From Candidatus Accumulibacter appositus (lineage in GTDB: Bacteria > Pseudomonadota > Gammaproteobacteria > Burkholderiales > Rhodocyclaceae): a stretch of 64,000 nucleotides of DNA. The stretch's first letter is position 1, and each line of letters opens with the position of its first letter. Both the position numbers and the translations under genes were made by a program. The notes below the pieces were generated by a model. It was not told the DNA's origin. It worked only from the letters and a program-made list of their open reading frames with translations, and ran no database searches. The DNA lies in the NCBI GenBank assembly GCA_000585055.1, contig JEMX01000061.1, positions 70,234 through 134,233 of the forward strand, in the 5' to 3' direction. This document shows positions 47,284 to 56,003 of this stretch, one piece after another.

Positions 47284-47323
47284 AAACCCCCGCCGGTGTA
47301 AGCCGGACGGGGGTTTTTCTTTT
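47284..47323 (+). terminator. Attenuator terminator before ilvB
   Basis: The stem ACCCCCG-CCGG / CCGG-A-CGGGGGT, with one bulged A and loop TGTAAG, is followed by TTTTTCTTTT. It stands between the leader peptide and ilvB, within the presumed 5' untranslated RNA, so it must be bypassed for ilvBN expression. Confidence 0.85.
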
Positions 47324-47376
47324 CTCGAGCAACGTCCGGCAAAGTCAGCAGCGCAATTCAATTGAAGGAGAGTCCC

Positions 47377-49059
47377 TTGTCCAAGCCAACTTACGAAACC
47401 CTCAGCGGTGCGCAGATCGTGGTGCGCCTGCTCGAACGACAGGGCGTTCGCACCCTGGCCGGTATTCCCGGCGGTGCAATATTGCCCATTTACGATGCCT
47501 TGTCACAATCGGCGCTGATTCACCACGTGCTTGCACGCCACGAACAGGGTGGCGGCTTCATAGCTCAGGGCATTGCGCGTGCCACCGGCGTGCCGGCGGT
47601 ATGCATGGCTTCTTCGGGTCCGGGGGCAACCAATCTACTCACGGCAATTGCCGATGCCAAGCTGGATTCGATTCCGCTGGTGGCGATCACCGGACAGGTG
47701 CCGCGAGCGATGATCGGTACCGACGCCTTCCAGGAGGTCGATACCTATGGCCTGAGCATTCCGATTACCAAACATAACTTCCTGCTTAATAGTGCGGAGG
47801 ACCTGCTCGAAGTCATCCCGCGCGCTTTCCGGATTGCCGCGTCGGGGCGCCCGGGACCGGTACTGATCGACATTCCGAAGGACGTGCAGAATCAAGTGGT
47901 CGAGGTCGGCGAGTGGCCCGCTGTCGGCGTCGCCGAGGTCGTTCCAGCGCCGGCGGCGGAACGGGTCGCCCTAGCGGCGGCGATGATCAACGAGGCCTCG
48001 CGGCCGATTCTTTACCTCGGCGGCGGTGTCGTGCATTCGGCAGCGTCCGCTGCAGCTGTGGCGCTGGCTGAAAAAGCTGCTTTGCCGACGGTGATGACGC
48101 TGATGGCCCTCGGTGCGATGCCGGTCGAGCATTCGCTGTCGCTCGGCATGCTTGGAATGCACGGCGCGCGTTTTACCAACCTCGCGCTTGACGAGTGCGA
48201 TCTGCTGATCGCCGTCGGTGCGCGTTTCGACGATCGTGCGACCGGCAAAGTGGCCGGTTTCTGCCCGCAGGCGAAGATCGTCCATATCGACATCGATCCT
48301 TCGGAACTGGACAAGATCAAGACCGCGCATGTCGGTATCGCCGGCGATGTCGGTGCGGTGCTGCAGACCTTGCTTCCCGCCGTCGAAGCGCAACAGCGGC
48401 TCGCCTGGCTGAGCCGCGTGGCCAGCCTGAAGGCGGCGCATCCCTTGCGCCTGCCCGGTATCGACGATCCCCGCACGCCTTACGGCTTGATCCGCGCCGT
48501 CGCCGACTGTCTCGACGATCAGGCGACCATCACCACCGACGTCGGTCAGCATCAGATGTGGGTGGCGCAGGCCTACCCCCTGCGCCGGCCGCGCCAGTGG
48601 CTGACCTCGGGCGGTCTCGGGACGATGGGCTTCGGAATGCCGGCGGCGATCGGTGCGGCGCTCGCCGAGCCGGAGCGGACGGTGGTCTGCTTTACCGGTG
48701 ACGGCAGCATTCTGATGAATGTGCAGGAGTTGGTGACTGCCGCCGAGGAGGGGGTCAATGTCAAGATCGTGCTGATGAACAACTCGTCGCTGGGCCTGGT
48801 TTTCCAGCAGCAGACGATGTTCTACGGCGAGCGCATCTACGCTTCCAAGTTCAAGGGCATGCCGGACTTCGTCCGCGTTGCCGAGGGCTTTGGGGTGCCG
48901 GCCATCGATTTGGATACGGAAAGTGATCCGCACGCGGCGCTGGCCGCAGCACTGTCCTCGCGTGGTCCGATGCTGATTCACGCCAGCATCGCCATGCACG
49001 AACAGGTTTTACCGATGGTGCCGCCCGGTGCCGCCAACAAAGACATGATCGGAGGCTGA
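47377..49059 (+). CDS. ilvB: Acetolactate synthase large subunit
   Basis: This 560-residue thiamine-diphosphate enzyme makes acetolactate and acetohydroxybutyrate, the first common step of valine, leucine and isoleucine synthesis. The catalytic Glu is in LARHEQGGGFIAQG; GPGATNLLTAIADAKLDSIPLVAITGQV is the pyrimidine-side domain (in two motifs); the ThDP-magnesium motif is CFTGDGSILMNVQE ending in NN. Start TTG 47377 has AAGGAG six bases upstream. With a small IlvN-type partner and a leader peptide, it matches the ilvBN rather than the ilvIH arrangement. Confidence 0.93.
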   Translation: MSKPTYETLSGAQIVVRLLERQGVRTLAGIPGGAILPIYDALSQSALIHHVLARHEQGGGFIAQGIARATGVPAVCMASSGPGATNLLTAIADAKLDSIPLVAITGQVPRAMIGTDAFQEVDTYGLSIPITKHNFLLNSAEDLLEVIPRAFRIAASGRPGPVLIDIPKDVQNQVVEVGEWPAVGVAEVVPAPAAERVALAAAMINEASRPILYLGGGVVHSAASAAAVALAEKAALPTVMTLMALGAMPVEHSLSLGMLGMHGARFTNLALDECDLLIAVGARFDDRATGKVAGFCPQAKIVHIDIDPSELDKIKTAHVGIAGDVGAVLQTLLPAVEAQQRLAWLSRVASLKAAHPLRLPGIDDPRTPYGLIRAVADCLDDQATITTDVGQHQMWVAQAYPLRRPRQWLTSGGLGTMGFGMPAAIGAALAEPERTVVCFTGDGSILMNVQELVTAAEEGVNVKIVLMNNSSLGLVFQQQTMFYGERIYASKFKGMPDFVRVAEGFGVPAIDLDTESDPHAALAAALSSRGPMLIHASIAMHEQVLPMVPPGAANKDMIGG

Positions 49060-49064
49060 AGGCT

Positions 49065-49373
49065 ATGAATACGATCTCAAGAACGGAAAATCAGGCGCTG
49101 GCTCGTACAGTCCTCGAACTGGACGTCTACAACCACCCAGGCGTCATGTCGCACGTTGTCGGCCTGTTCTCACGCCGGGCCTACAACGTCGAAGGTATCC
49201 TGGTGATGCCGGTGGGTGGTGGGGTGACCAGTCGCATCTGGCTGCTGGTCAATGAGGATGAACGCCTGGACCAGATGGTCAAGCAGGTAGAGAAGCTGGA
49301 GGACGTTCTCGCCGTACGTCGACACGGCGCCGAGCACGAGGTCTTCGTCCGCCTCGAGGAGTTCTTCCGCTAA
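49065..49373 (+). CDS. ilvN: Acetolactate synthase small subunit (short, IlvN type)
   Basis: This 102-residue protein is a single ACT domain: LELDVYNHPGVMSHVVGLFSRRAYNVEGI, with RIWLLVNEDERLDQMVKQVEKLEDV. Its length matches E. coli IlvN (about 96) and not IlvH (about 163). It should activate the large subunit and confer valine feedback. It starts 5 bases after ilvB. Confidence 0.92.
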   Translation: MNTISRTENQALARTVLELDVYNHPGVMSHVVGLFSRRAYNVEGILVMPVGGGVTSRIWLLVNEDERLDQMVKQVEKLEDVLAVRRHGAEHEVFVRLEEFFR

Positions 49374-49423
49374 GTCACCAGGTCCCCAGCTGCGGTCGCC
49401 GCTGCGCGTCGCTGCCGGCCAGC

Positions 49424-50314
49424 TTAACGCATCCGCTGTTGCGGGTCGAAGCGGACAATGTTCAGCCCGTCGGGAGTTTTTCTCGGCGGCGCTTTCCAGG
49501 CGTGGCCGTAAACCACTTCCACCGTCGCTGGCACGCGACCATCGTCGGCGGCCAGACGCGCGTAGGCCGCGCGTGCCGTCGCCCAAGCCGCACGTCCCGT
49601 CAGCCCGTGGTTGCGCGCCTGCATGGCGCAGGTCGAGCCGCTCTGGCGCAGATCGATGAGCAGCTGGTCGACGCTGGCGTAGGTCATGGTCAGCAACTCG
49701 GCGTCCATCACCGGGTCGGAAAAGCCGCATTCAAGCAACATGTCGCCGTAGTCATGCATGTCGGTAAAGCGTTGCGTGTGTACCTGGCCGTCGTTGAAGC
49801 TGGCGCGCAATTCCTTCAAGGTGTCCGGTCCGAAGGTCGAGAACATCAGCAAGCCACCGACATCGAGCAGTCGGTGCGCTTCCCGAAACGCCAACAGCGG
49901 GTCGTCAAGCCAGTGCAGCATCAGGTTTGACCAGAGCAGGCCGATCGACCGTGGCTTGAGGGGCAGAGCGCCTGCTTCCGCCACCAGCAAGGGTGTTCGC
50001 CGGCTACGCAGGAAGGGCATCAGCCAGCGCAGGCGTGAGCGCTTGGCCTGGCTTGCGCGCAGCATGTTTTCAGAGAGGTCGGCGCCGATCAGCAGCGCGC
50101 CAGGATAGCGCTGGTTCAGGGCGGTGAGGCTGGCGCCTGTGCCGCAGCCGAGATCGAGAATGTTCTGCGGCTCGATGCGCACGTAGTCCAGCCTGGCCAG
50201 CATGCGGCTACCGATCTCGCGCTGCAGCACGGCCACTTCATCGTAGCTGGCCGCGGCGCGGGCAAAACCGCGTCGCACCTGGCGCTGATCAACGAACTGC
50301 GCCGGTGCTTTCAT
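49424..50314 (-). CDS. bioC: Malonyl-ACP O-methyltransferase
   Basis: This 296-residue SAM-dependent methyltransferase caps malonyl-ACP so that fatty acid enzymes can build pimeloyl-ACP for biotin. N-terminal VRRGFARAAASYDEVAVLQREIG and the SAM motif ILDLGCGTGASL fit BioC, as do LLWSNLMLHWLDDP and FSTFGPDTLKELRASF. It starts 6 bases after bioB on the same strand. The bioH-type esterase is not in the window. Confidence 0.93.
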   Translation of the reverse strand: MKAPAQFVDQRQVRRGFARAAASYDEVAVLQREIGSRMLARLDYVRIEPQNILDLGCGTGASLTALNQRYPGALLIGADLSENMLRASQAKRSRLRWLMPFLRSRRTPLLVAEAGALPLKPRSIGLLWSNLMLHWLDDPLLAFREAHRLLDVGGLLMFSTFGPDTLKELRASFNDGQVHTQRFTDMHDYGDMLLECGFSDPVMDAELLTMTYASVDQLLIDLRQSGSTCAMQARNHGLTGRAAWATARAAYARLAADDGRVPATVEVVYGHAWKAPPRKTPDGLNIVRFDPQQRMR

Positions 50315-50320
50315 GGACGA

Positions 50321-51310
50321 CTAGATCGGGCGCAGACCGAGTTTCTCGAACAGTGCTTCGTCGCGATCGGCTTCAGGGTTACCGGTGGTCAGCAGCTTGT
50401 CGCCGTAGAAAATCGAGTTGGCACCGGCGAGAAAGCAGAGCGCCTGAAGTTCGTCGGACATCTCCTGGCGACCCGCCGACAGGCGCACGAAGCTGGTCGG
50501 CATGGTGATCCGCGCGGCAGCCAGGGTGCGCACGAACTCGAAGCTGTCGACCGGTGAGACATTGGCCATCGGCGTCCCGGGAATGGGTACGAGGTTGTTG
50601 ATCGGCACTGACTCCGGGGCTGGGTTGAGGTTGGCGAGCTGAACAATCAGTGCGGCGCGGTTGCGGCGCGACTCGCCCATGCCGATGATGCCGCCGGAAC
50701 AAACCTTGATGCCTGCTTCCCGCACCTGCCCCAGGGTGTCGATGCGGTCGGCGTGCTTGTGGGTGGTGATCACCTGTCCATAGAACGATGCATCGGTATC
50801 GAGATTATGGTTGTAGTAGTCGAGACCGGCGTCCTTGAGTTCGCTGGCCTGGCCGTCCTTTAGCATGCCGAGGGTGACGCAGGTCTGCAGACCCATGTCT
50901 TTGACGGTGCGAATCATCTCGGTGACCTTGGCCAGGTCCTTGTCTTTCGGGCCACGCCAGGCGGCGCCCATGCAGAAGCGCGAGGCGCCCTTGTCCTTGG
51001 CAGCCTGGGCAGCGGCGATCACTTCATCGAGTGGCATCAGGGCTTCACGTTCGGTGGAGGTGCTGTAGCGTGCTGCCTGCGAGCAATAGCCGCAATCCTC
51101 AGAACAGCCGCCGGTCTTGACCGAAAGCAGCGTCGAGCGTTGGATTTCGTTGGCGTTGAAGTTCTCGCGGTGTACCTGTTGGGCGCGAAACAGCAGATCC
51201 ATCAAGGGAAGCTGGTAAAGTGCTTCGACATCGGCGACAGTCCACTTGCCTGCTGGGACCGAAACGGCGCGATCCGGGCTAAGCGTCGCGGCTTGAGGAA
51301 TTGCGTTCAT
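50321..51310 (-). CDS. bioB: Biotin synthase
   Basis: This 329-residue radical SAM enzyme inserts sulfur into dethiobiotin. The SAM cluster is [14 protein letters not shown]; the second cluster ligands are in the region [40 protein letters not shown] and [15 protein letters not shown] (the Arg that binds the 2Fe-2S cluster). Length is typical. It is followed by bioC and is divergent from comF; the intervening 94 bases may hold both promoters. Confidence 0.96.
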   Translation of the reverse strand: MNAIPQAATLSPDRAVSVPAGKWTVADVEALYQLPLMDLLFRAQQVHRENFNANEIQRSTLLSVKTGGCSEDCGYCSQAARYSTSTEREALMPLDEVIAAAQAAKDKGASRFCMGAAWRGPKDKDLAKVTEMIRTVKDMGLQTCVTLGMLKDGQASELKDAGLDYYNHNLDTDASFYGQVITTHKHADRIDTLGQVREAGIKVCSGGIIGMGESRRNRAALIVQLANLNPAPESVPINNLVPIPGTPMANVSPVDSFEFVRTLAAARITMPTSFVRLSAGRQEMSDELQALCFLAGANSIFYGDKLLTTGNPEADRDEALFEKLGLRPI

Positions 51311-51404
51311 TGGCTAGACCTATGGTTGGGGTGTGATTTGAGGCCCGCTATGCCACCGATTCATGCTGTTATGGATTCATGAGTTCGTGACGAGCCTTCC
51401 GAGG

Positions 51405-52115
51405 ATGCCAATCTTAACTCAAACTGCCCGCCGGATCCTCGGATCCTGCGCCGGATTGCTGACGCAGGACTGCCTCTTGTGCGGCGCAAGCAGCGGCGCC
51501 AGCCTGATTTGCTCGGCCTGTGAGGCGGATTTGCCGCAATTGCCCGTGCGACTCTGTCCGCGCTGTGCTTTGCCGACGCCGGCTGGCGAGATCTGTGGCC
51601 GCTGCCTGGCCAAGCCACCGCACTACGATCTGACGCTGGCCGCGCTGCGCTACGATTTCCCACTCGACAAGCTGGTGCAGTCGTTCAAGTACGGTCATCG
51701 CCTGGCTCTGGCCGGCTACTTCGGTCGCCGACTTGCAGCGCTGCTGGTAGGCCTTCCCGCCGAGCTAATCGTTCCCATGCCACTTCATCCGCTACGTTTG
51801 CGCGCGCGCGGCTTCAATCAGGCGCTCGAACTGGCACGTCCGGTCAGCAAGGCCTGGCGCATCCCGATCGACCGGCAGAGTTGCCAGCGCATCCGGCATA
51901 CGCCCGCCCAGGCAGATCTGCCCTGGCGCGAACGTGCTGCGAACATTCGCGGCGCCTTCCAGTGCAGCGCCGATTTCACCGGCAAGCGACTGCTGCTGAT
52001 CGACGATGTGATGACCACTGGCGCGTCGCTTGACGAACTGGCGCGGGTCGTGCGTTTGCACGGTGCCGAACAGGTGACGCTGCTGGTTCTCGCGCGTGCG
52101 TTGGCACCGGCGTGA
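51405..52115 (+). CDS. comF: ComF-family protein (phosphoribosyltransferase fold)
   Basis: This 236-residue protein has two N-terminal zinc-ribbon pairs (CLLCGASSGASLICSAC and CPRCALPTPAGEICGRC) and a C-terminal PRTase-like domain with PPi loop region VPMPLHPLRLRARGFNQ and the PRPP motif LLLIDDVMTTGASL. ComF proteins are needed for DNA uptake in naturally competent bacteria; in others (GntX) the role is unclear. The start is uncertain between ATG 51405 and ATG 51363. Confidence 0.92.
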   Translation: MPILTQTARRILGSCAGLLTQDCLLCGASSGASLICSACEADLPQLPVRLCPRCALPTPAGEICGRCLAKPPHYDLTLAALRYDFPLDKLVQSFKYGHRLALAGYFGRRLAALLVGLPAELIVPMPLHPLRLRARGFNQALELARPVSKAWRIPIDRQSCQRIRHTPAQADLPWRERAANIRGAFQCSADFTGKRLLLIDDVMTTGASLDELARVVRLHGAEQVTLLVLARALAPA

Positions 52116-52180
52116 GCGCTGTGCTCTCGAAATGGCCCGGAAACTGTCGCTGGCAGCCCGCGCCGGCTATGGTTTTTCGC

Positions 52181-53089
52181 TCAAAGGTGCTCGAACTCGG
52201 CGATGTCCGCCGAGGGACTGCTCGCCGATGCAGCAAACGCGATGATGCCGCTGCCGCGCAGGACGAATTCCTCGCACCTCAGAAACAGCTCCTTCTCGCC
52301 GCTGACGGTCACGAAGGTGCCATTGGTGCTGAGATCGCTGAGCACAAAGTGCTCGCCGCGCCGTTCTATCGTGGCGTGATTGCGCGATGCGCGGCGATCG
52401 CGAATTGTAATTGCGCAGTTGGCATCACGGCCCATGTCGACGCGCGCTCGCGTCTTGTCGAGCAGCCTCACCTGCCCACCATAGCGCACGCACAGGCGTA
52501 AACTGCCCTCCCTGGGCGGCAGGGGTAAGGGCGACGGCGAGCTAGGGGGCTTCTTGGTGAACGCTGCCCTGGTTTCCAGCCACGCTACTTCGAATACCTC
52601 GTCTGCCGCCGGCAGCTTGCTTTCCAGGGGAGGAGGCAGGCAACGTGTCACCGCCTGCAAGGGCGTCGACAGGAGCGTTCTCGTCTTGCCACTGGTCAAG
52701 GTCTGACCGGGACTGGCCTGGTTGGCAAGAGACTCTGCGATCCTCAGCCCTTCACCATGAGCACCCGCGCCATCCTCGCGCAGCGGGCCGTGATGAAAGC
52801 CGACACGGATGGCCAGCTGGACGCCGGACACGGGCGGCAGGTCGGCGATCCGTCGCTGCATGGCGATGGCCGCCTGGCAGGCGTCATCGGCGTCTTCGAA
52901 GAGCGCCGTGAGTTCATCGCGCTTGCTTGGCAGAAGTTGGCCGCGGAAGCCCTCTACCCCCCGCGCCATCCGCTTCCGGCAACGCTCGACGGCGTGCGTG
53001 GCTTCCGCGCCACCCCGCTTTTCGGACAACTTCGAGCTTCCGGCGACGGCGGCGACCAGTACCGAACAGATCTTTTCCTTACCGCTCAT
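52181..53089 (-). CDS. FHA-domain protein with degenerate nucleotide-cyclase-like N-terminus
   Basis: This is a 302-residue protein. Residues 1-165 resemble a class III adenylate/guanylate cyclase domain (CSVLVAAVAGSSKLSEKRGG, then IRVGFHHGPLREDGAGAHGE), but the first metal Asp expected in VLFADxVGST is Ala here, so catalysis is unlikely. A Pro/Ser linker follows, then an FHA domain (about 205-285) with VDMGRDANCAITI, RASRNHATIERRGEHFVLSDLSTNGTFV, which binds phosphothreonine. The start has no Shine-Dalgarno sequence, because repeat copy D occupies the bases directly upstream. Confidence 0.8.
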   Translation of the reverse strand: MSGKEKICSVLVAAVAGSSKLSEKRGGAEATHAVERCRKRMARGVEGFRGQLLPSKRDELTALFEDADDACQAAIAMQRRIADLPPVSGVQLAIRVGFHHGPLREDGAGAHGEGLRIAESLANQASPGQTLTSGKTRTLLSTPLQAVTRCLPPPLESKLPAADEVFEVAWLETRAAFTKKPPSSPSPLPLPPREGSLRLCVRYGGQVRLLDKTRARVDMGRDANCAITIRDRRASRNHATIERRGEHFVLSDLSTNGTFVTVSGEKELFLRCEEFVLRGSGIIAFAASASSPSADIAEFEHL

Positions 53090-53093
53090 GAAT

Positions 53094-53292
53094 GTGAAAG
53101 TCGCGTCGACGACTCGCGAATCACCTTCCTCCCGCGGGGGGAGACGGTCTGGCGTGAGGCGGGGAGTTCAGGGAGCATGCTCCTTGCCTGTCGAACGATG
53201 CCGGCGTGCAAGCGGGAATGCGCACCGCAAGTGAGACGGGGGACGGTCGTCACTTTCGTGATCTTGGGCATGTCGATTGTCATGGCCCTTAG
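53094..53292 (+). repeat. Dispersed structured repeat, copy D (longer, with insert)
   Basis: This copy is the most diverged. It keeps GTGAAAGTCGC, a rebuilt dyad around CGTCGACG, the hairpin CTCCC/GGGGAG, the 3' block TTTCGTGATCTTGGG and terminal TTAG. About 75 extra bases (53160-53240) sit in the middle. It fills the whole gap between ttcA and the FHA gene, supplies the ttcA stop codon (TTA at 53289-53291) and ends 4 bases before the FHA start codon. Confidence 0.7.
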
Positions 53293-54173
53293 TCGAGCAC
53301 TGCTACTGGCAGTCCGCGCAGGCTGGGCAGCATCTCGCTGATTGGTGCAGCGTCAAAGACTAGATCGCCGCCATCCATCGTCGCCGGATCACCACCGGGA
53401 AGTAAACCCCTAAAATCAAACAACTTCTGGTCTGCGAGGTGGGAGGGCACGATCTGCTGCAGCGCGGAGAAGACCGCCTCCGTGCGTCCCGGGTAGCGGC
53501 GGTCCCAGTCGGCCATCATTTCGCGGATTTTCTGGCGCTGCAGATTGTCTTGCGAGCCACAGAGATTGCACGGAATGATTGGGTAAGCCATGCCGCGGGC
53601 AAAGCGGGCGATGTCTTTCTCGCTGCAATAGGCGAGTGGCCGAATGACCACGTGCGCGCCGTCGTCGGTCAGCAGTTTCGGCGGCATGGCCTTCAGCCGG
53701 GCAGCGAAAAGCAGATTAAGGAACAGCGTATGGACGATGTCGTCGCGGTGGTGGCCAAGTGCGATCTTGTTCGCCCCGAGTTCCTTGGCGGTGCGATAGA
53801 TGACGCCACGGCGCAGGCGCGAACACAGCGAACAGGTCGTCTTACCCTCGGGGATCTTGCTCTTGACGATGCTATAGGTGTCCTGCTCGATGATGCGATA
53901 CTCGACTCCCAGCTTCGCCAAATAGGCGGGCAGGACCGCGGCCGGGAAGCCCGGTTGTTTCTGGTCGAGGTTCATGGCGATCAGCCGGAAATCAATTGGC
54001 GCGCGCTGGCGCAGCGCCAGCAGCACCGAGAGCAGGGTGTAGGAGTCCTTGCCGCCGGAAATGCAGACCAGGACGGTGTCGCCGTCATCGATCATCTTGT
54101 AATCGGCGATGGCTTTGCCGGTATTGCTCTCCAGACGCTTCTTCAGGCGCTGCAGGGTGTTCGATTGTTCCAC
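53289..54173 (-). CDS. ttcA: tRNA 2-thiocytidine(32) synthetase
   Basis: This 294-residue PP-loop ATPase thiolates cytidine 32 in tRNA. The PP loop is [14 protein letters not shown]; the iron-sulfur cysteines are in [10 protein letters not shown] and the later [31 protein letters not shown] is a further family segment. The last residues (VAVLD) end in a TAA that falls inside repeat copy D. It is followed on the same strand by the FHA gene, and preceded by the SDR gene 27 bases upstream. Confidence 0.96.
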   Translation of the reverse strand: MEQSNTLQRLKKRLESNTGKAIADYKMIDDGDTVLVCISGGKDSYTLLSVLLALRQRAPIDFRLIAMNLDQKQPGFPAAVLPAYLAKLGVEYRIIEQDTYSIVKSKIPEGKTTCSLCSRLRRGVIYRTAKELGANKIALGHHRDDIVHTLFLNLLFAARLKAMPPKLLTDDGAHVVIRPLAYCSEKDIARFARGMAYPIIPCNLCGSQDNLQRQKIREMMADWDRRYPGRTEAVFSALQQIVPSHLADQKLFDFRGLLPGGDPATMDGGDLVFDAAPISEMLPSLRGLPVAVLD

Positions 54174-54200
54174 CAGCTTCCTCTCAAACGGCGTGCCCAG

Positions 54201-54938
54201 TCACAGGTGCGCGGTGCGACCGCCGTCCACATTGATGACCTGGCCAGTAATGTAGTCCGCGTCGTCCAGCAGGTAGCGCACTGCTCGGGCGACGTCCTGT
54301 GGGCAACCGGCGCGCTGCAGCAGGGTGTGCGCGACGATGCCTTGGCGCGCTGCGCTGTCGAAAACGCCGCTGTCCGGCCACAGGATCGGTCCAGGGGCCA
54401 CCGCGTTGACCCGTACCCTGGGTGCCAGTTCGATGGCCAGGGCGCGGGTCAGGCCAAGCAGTCCCGCTTTCGCCGCGCAATACAGTGGATAGGTGGCCAG
54501 CGGTCGCTCGGCGTGAATGTCGGTAATATTGACCACCGCTCCCTGTGCGGCGATCAGATGTGGCGCGGCCGCCTGGGTGAGAAAAAGCGGCGCTTTCAGA
54601 TTGCTGCAGATGAGGTCCTCCCAGCTCGCCAGGTCAATGCTGCCCAGGGGCGTCGCAAAGAAGCTCGAGGCGTTGTTCACCAGGGCATCGAGACGGCCGA
54701 AGCGCGCGATCGTATCGGCAACCAGCCGCGGCAGGGATTCGACGTCCAGCAGGTCCGCCTGCAGGCAGGCCGCCGACGACGGCCGAATAGCGTTCAGTTC
54801 ACTCGTTAAAGCGGCGGCCGCCGCCGAGGCCTGACGATAATGGAGCATCAGATTGGCGCCGGTGGCGTGCAACTCGCGGGCGATCGCGCTGCCCAGTCGC
54901 CGGGCGGCGCCGGTCACCAATATCGTTTTTCCGCTCAT
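54201..54938 (-). CDS. Short-chain dehydrogenase, pteridine reductase-like (FolM)
   Basis: This 245-residue SDR has the cofactor motif VTGAARRLGSAIAREL, NNASSFF and the active site YPLYCAAKAGLLGLTRALA (YxxxK). The early Arg residues (ARRLG, HYRQAS) favour NADPH. The overall pattern (VNNASSFFATPLGSI, NAVAPGPILWPD) matches pteridine reductases of the FolM/PTR1 type, which reduce dihydrobiopterin or dihydromonapterin. It directly precedes ttcA on the same strand. Confidence 0.88.
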   Translation of the reverse strand: MSGKTILVTGAARRLGSAIARELHATGANLMLHYRQASAAAAALTSELNAIRPSSAACLQADLLDVESLPRLVADTIARFGRLDALVNNASSFFATPLGSIDLASWEDLICSNLKAPLFLTQAAAPHLIAAQGAVVNITDIHAERPLATYPLYCAAKAGLLGLTRALAIELAPRVRVNAVAPGPILWPDSGVFDSAARQGIVAHTLLQRAGCPQDVARAVRYLLDDADYITGQVINVDGGRTAHL

Positions 54939-55064
54939 CTCCCGTTCTCGGCCTGCACCAACAAGGAATTGATTTTAACGGATTCTTGCTTCCGCTTCTG
55001 GAAAAACAACCCATCTCCGCGTGACCGCGGTAGACTGGCGCCGAGCAGACTTTGGAAAAGAACC

Positions 55065-55910
55065 ATGAGCAAACTGGAGCAGCCGCTTGACGCCGACCAG
55101 CTGATGATGCTGGCGGAGCGCATCGAGCACCTGGCGGCAGACGATGCCGAGTGGGTCAATCGCCTGTTACAGGAGTCGCTGCGCGCCCGCGCACACGAGG
55201 GTGAGCTGCTGGCCGCACAGGACAGTGGCGGACCACAGGGGCCGGGCGAGCGCGGCTTTGACGAGCAGATGGTGCAGGTCGCCCTGGACACGGCCGAGTG
55301 GCTGAAGACGCTTTGGGAGGTCGGCTACATGGGGGCCGGTAACTTCCGCGCGCAGCCGCGCGCCGCGTTTCCCGCAATCGATCTCGAAGACGTCAGGAAA
55401 TCCTCGCTTTTCGCGCGCATTCGCCAAGGCAAGCATGCGCTTCCCTTCCCGCCGCCGACGCGGCAGGGCCTGCCGTGGCACGAACTCCTCGAGGGCAGTG
55501 CGCAAGCGCATACCGTCAGCGCCGAGATCGTCCGCGACGAAGACGGCTTGCCGATGGGCGCGATCATCGAAGGCTGCAGCGAGTGGCAGGTTCTTGAGGA
55601 AGACGCCGAGAGGCAGGAGTGTGTCGTGCAGCATCAGGGCAAGGGGCCCAAGTTCCGCCTGCTGTCCGTGGATGCCGACAGCGCGCAGTTGCGCCGCGAG
55701 CTGCCGACCTTGACCCGCCAGATCCATCTGCAAGGGCGTGGCGGCTTCAACTCCTATACCCTCGAATGGCCGCAAGAAGAGGGTCCGACGCAGTTCGTTG
55801 CCTTGCGCGCTGCGACCTGGGAGAGAGCCCAGTCAGAGGCCGAGCATTGGCTGGCGATTACTCATCCAGAGCTGTACGGACAGATTCGCTTCGTGGGCTC
55901 CGAAAACTGA
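55065..55910 (+). CDS. Hypothetical protein of unknown family
   Basis: This 281-residue soluble acidic protein has no signal peptide or membrane helix. The first 80 residues are helical and charged (LAERIEHLAADDAEWVNRLL). The rest alternates beta-like segments with conserved-looking tryptophans (WHELLEG, EWQVLEEDAER, YTLEWPQEEGPTQFV, HWLAITHPELYGQIRFVG). I do not recognise a domain. It starts at ATG 55065 with GGAAAAG upstream and lies 93 bases before the MidA-like methyltransferase, with which it may be co-transcribed. Confidence 0.7.
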   Translation: MSKLEQPLDADQLMMLAERIEHLAADDAEWVNRLLQESLRARAHEGELLAAQDSGGPQGPGERGFDEQMVQVALDTAEWLKTLWEVGYMGAGNFRAQPRAAFPAIDLEDVRKSSLFARIRQGKHALPFPPPTRQGLPWHELLEGSAQAHTVSAEIVRDEDGLPMGAIIEGCSEWQVLEEDAERQECVVQHQGKGPKFRLLSVDADSAQLRRELPTLTRQIHLQGRGGFNSYTLEWPQEEGPTQFVALRAATWERAQSEAEHWLAITHPELYGQIRFVGSEN

Positions 55911-56003
55911 GCCGTCGACCGGCTGCGGGCGAGGCCTCCGGCATGAAGCGGCGGTGGTTGATCGTCGTCTTGTGGTGGTGGCACTGAGCCACTGACCGCG
56001 AGC

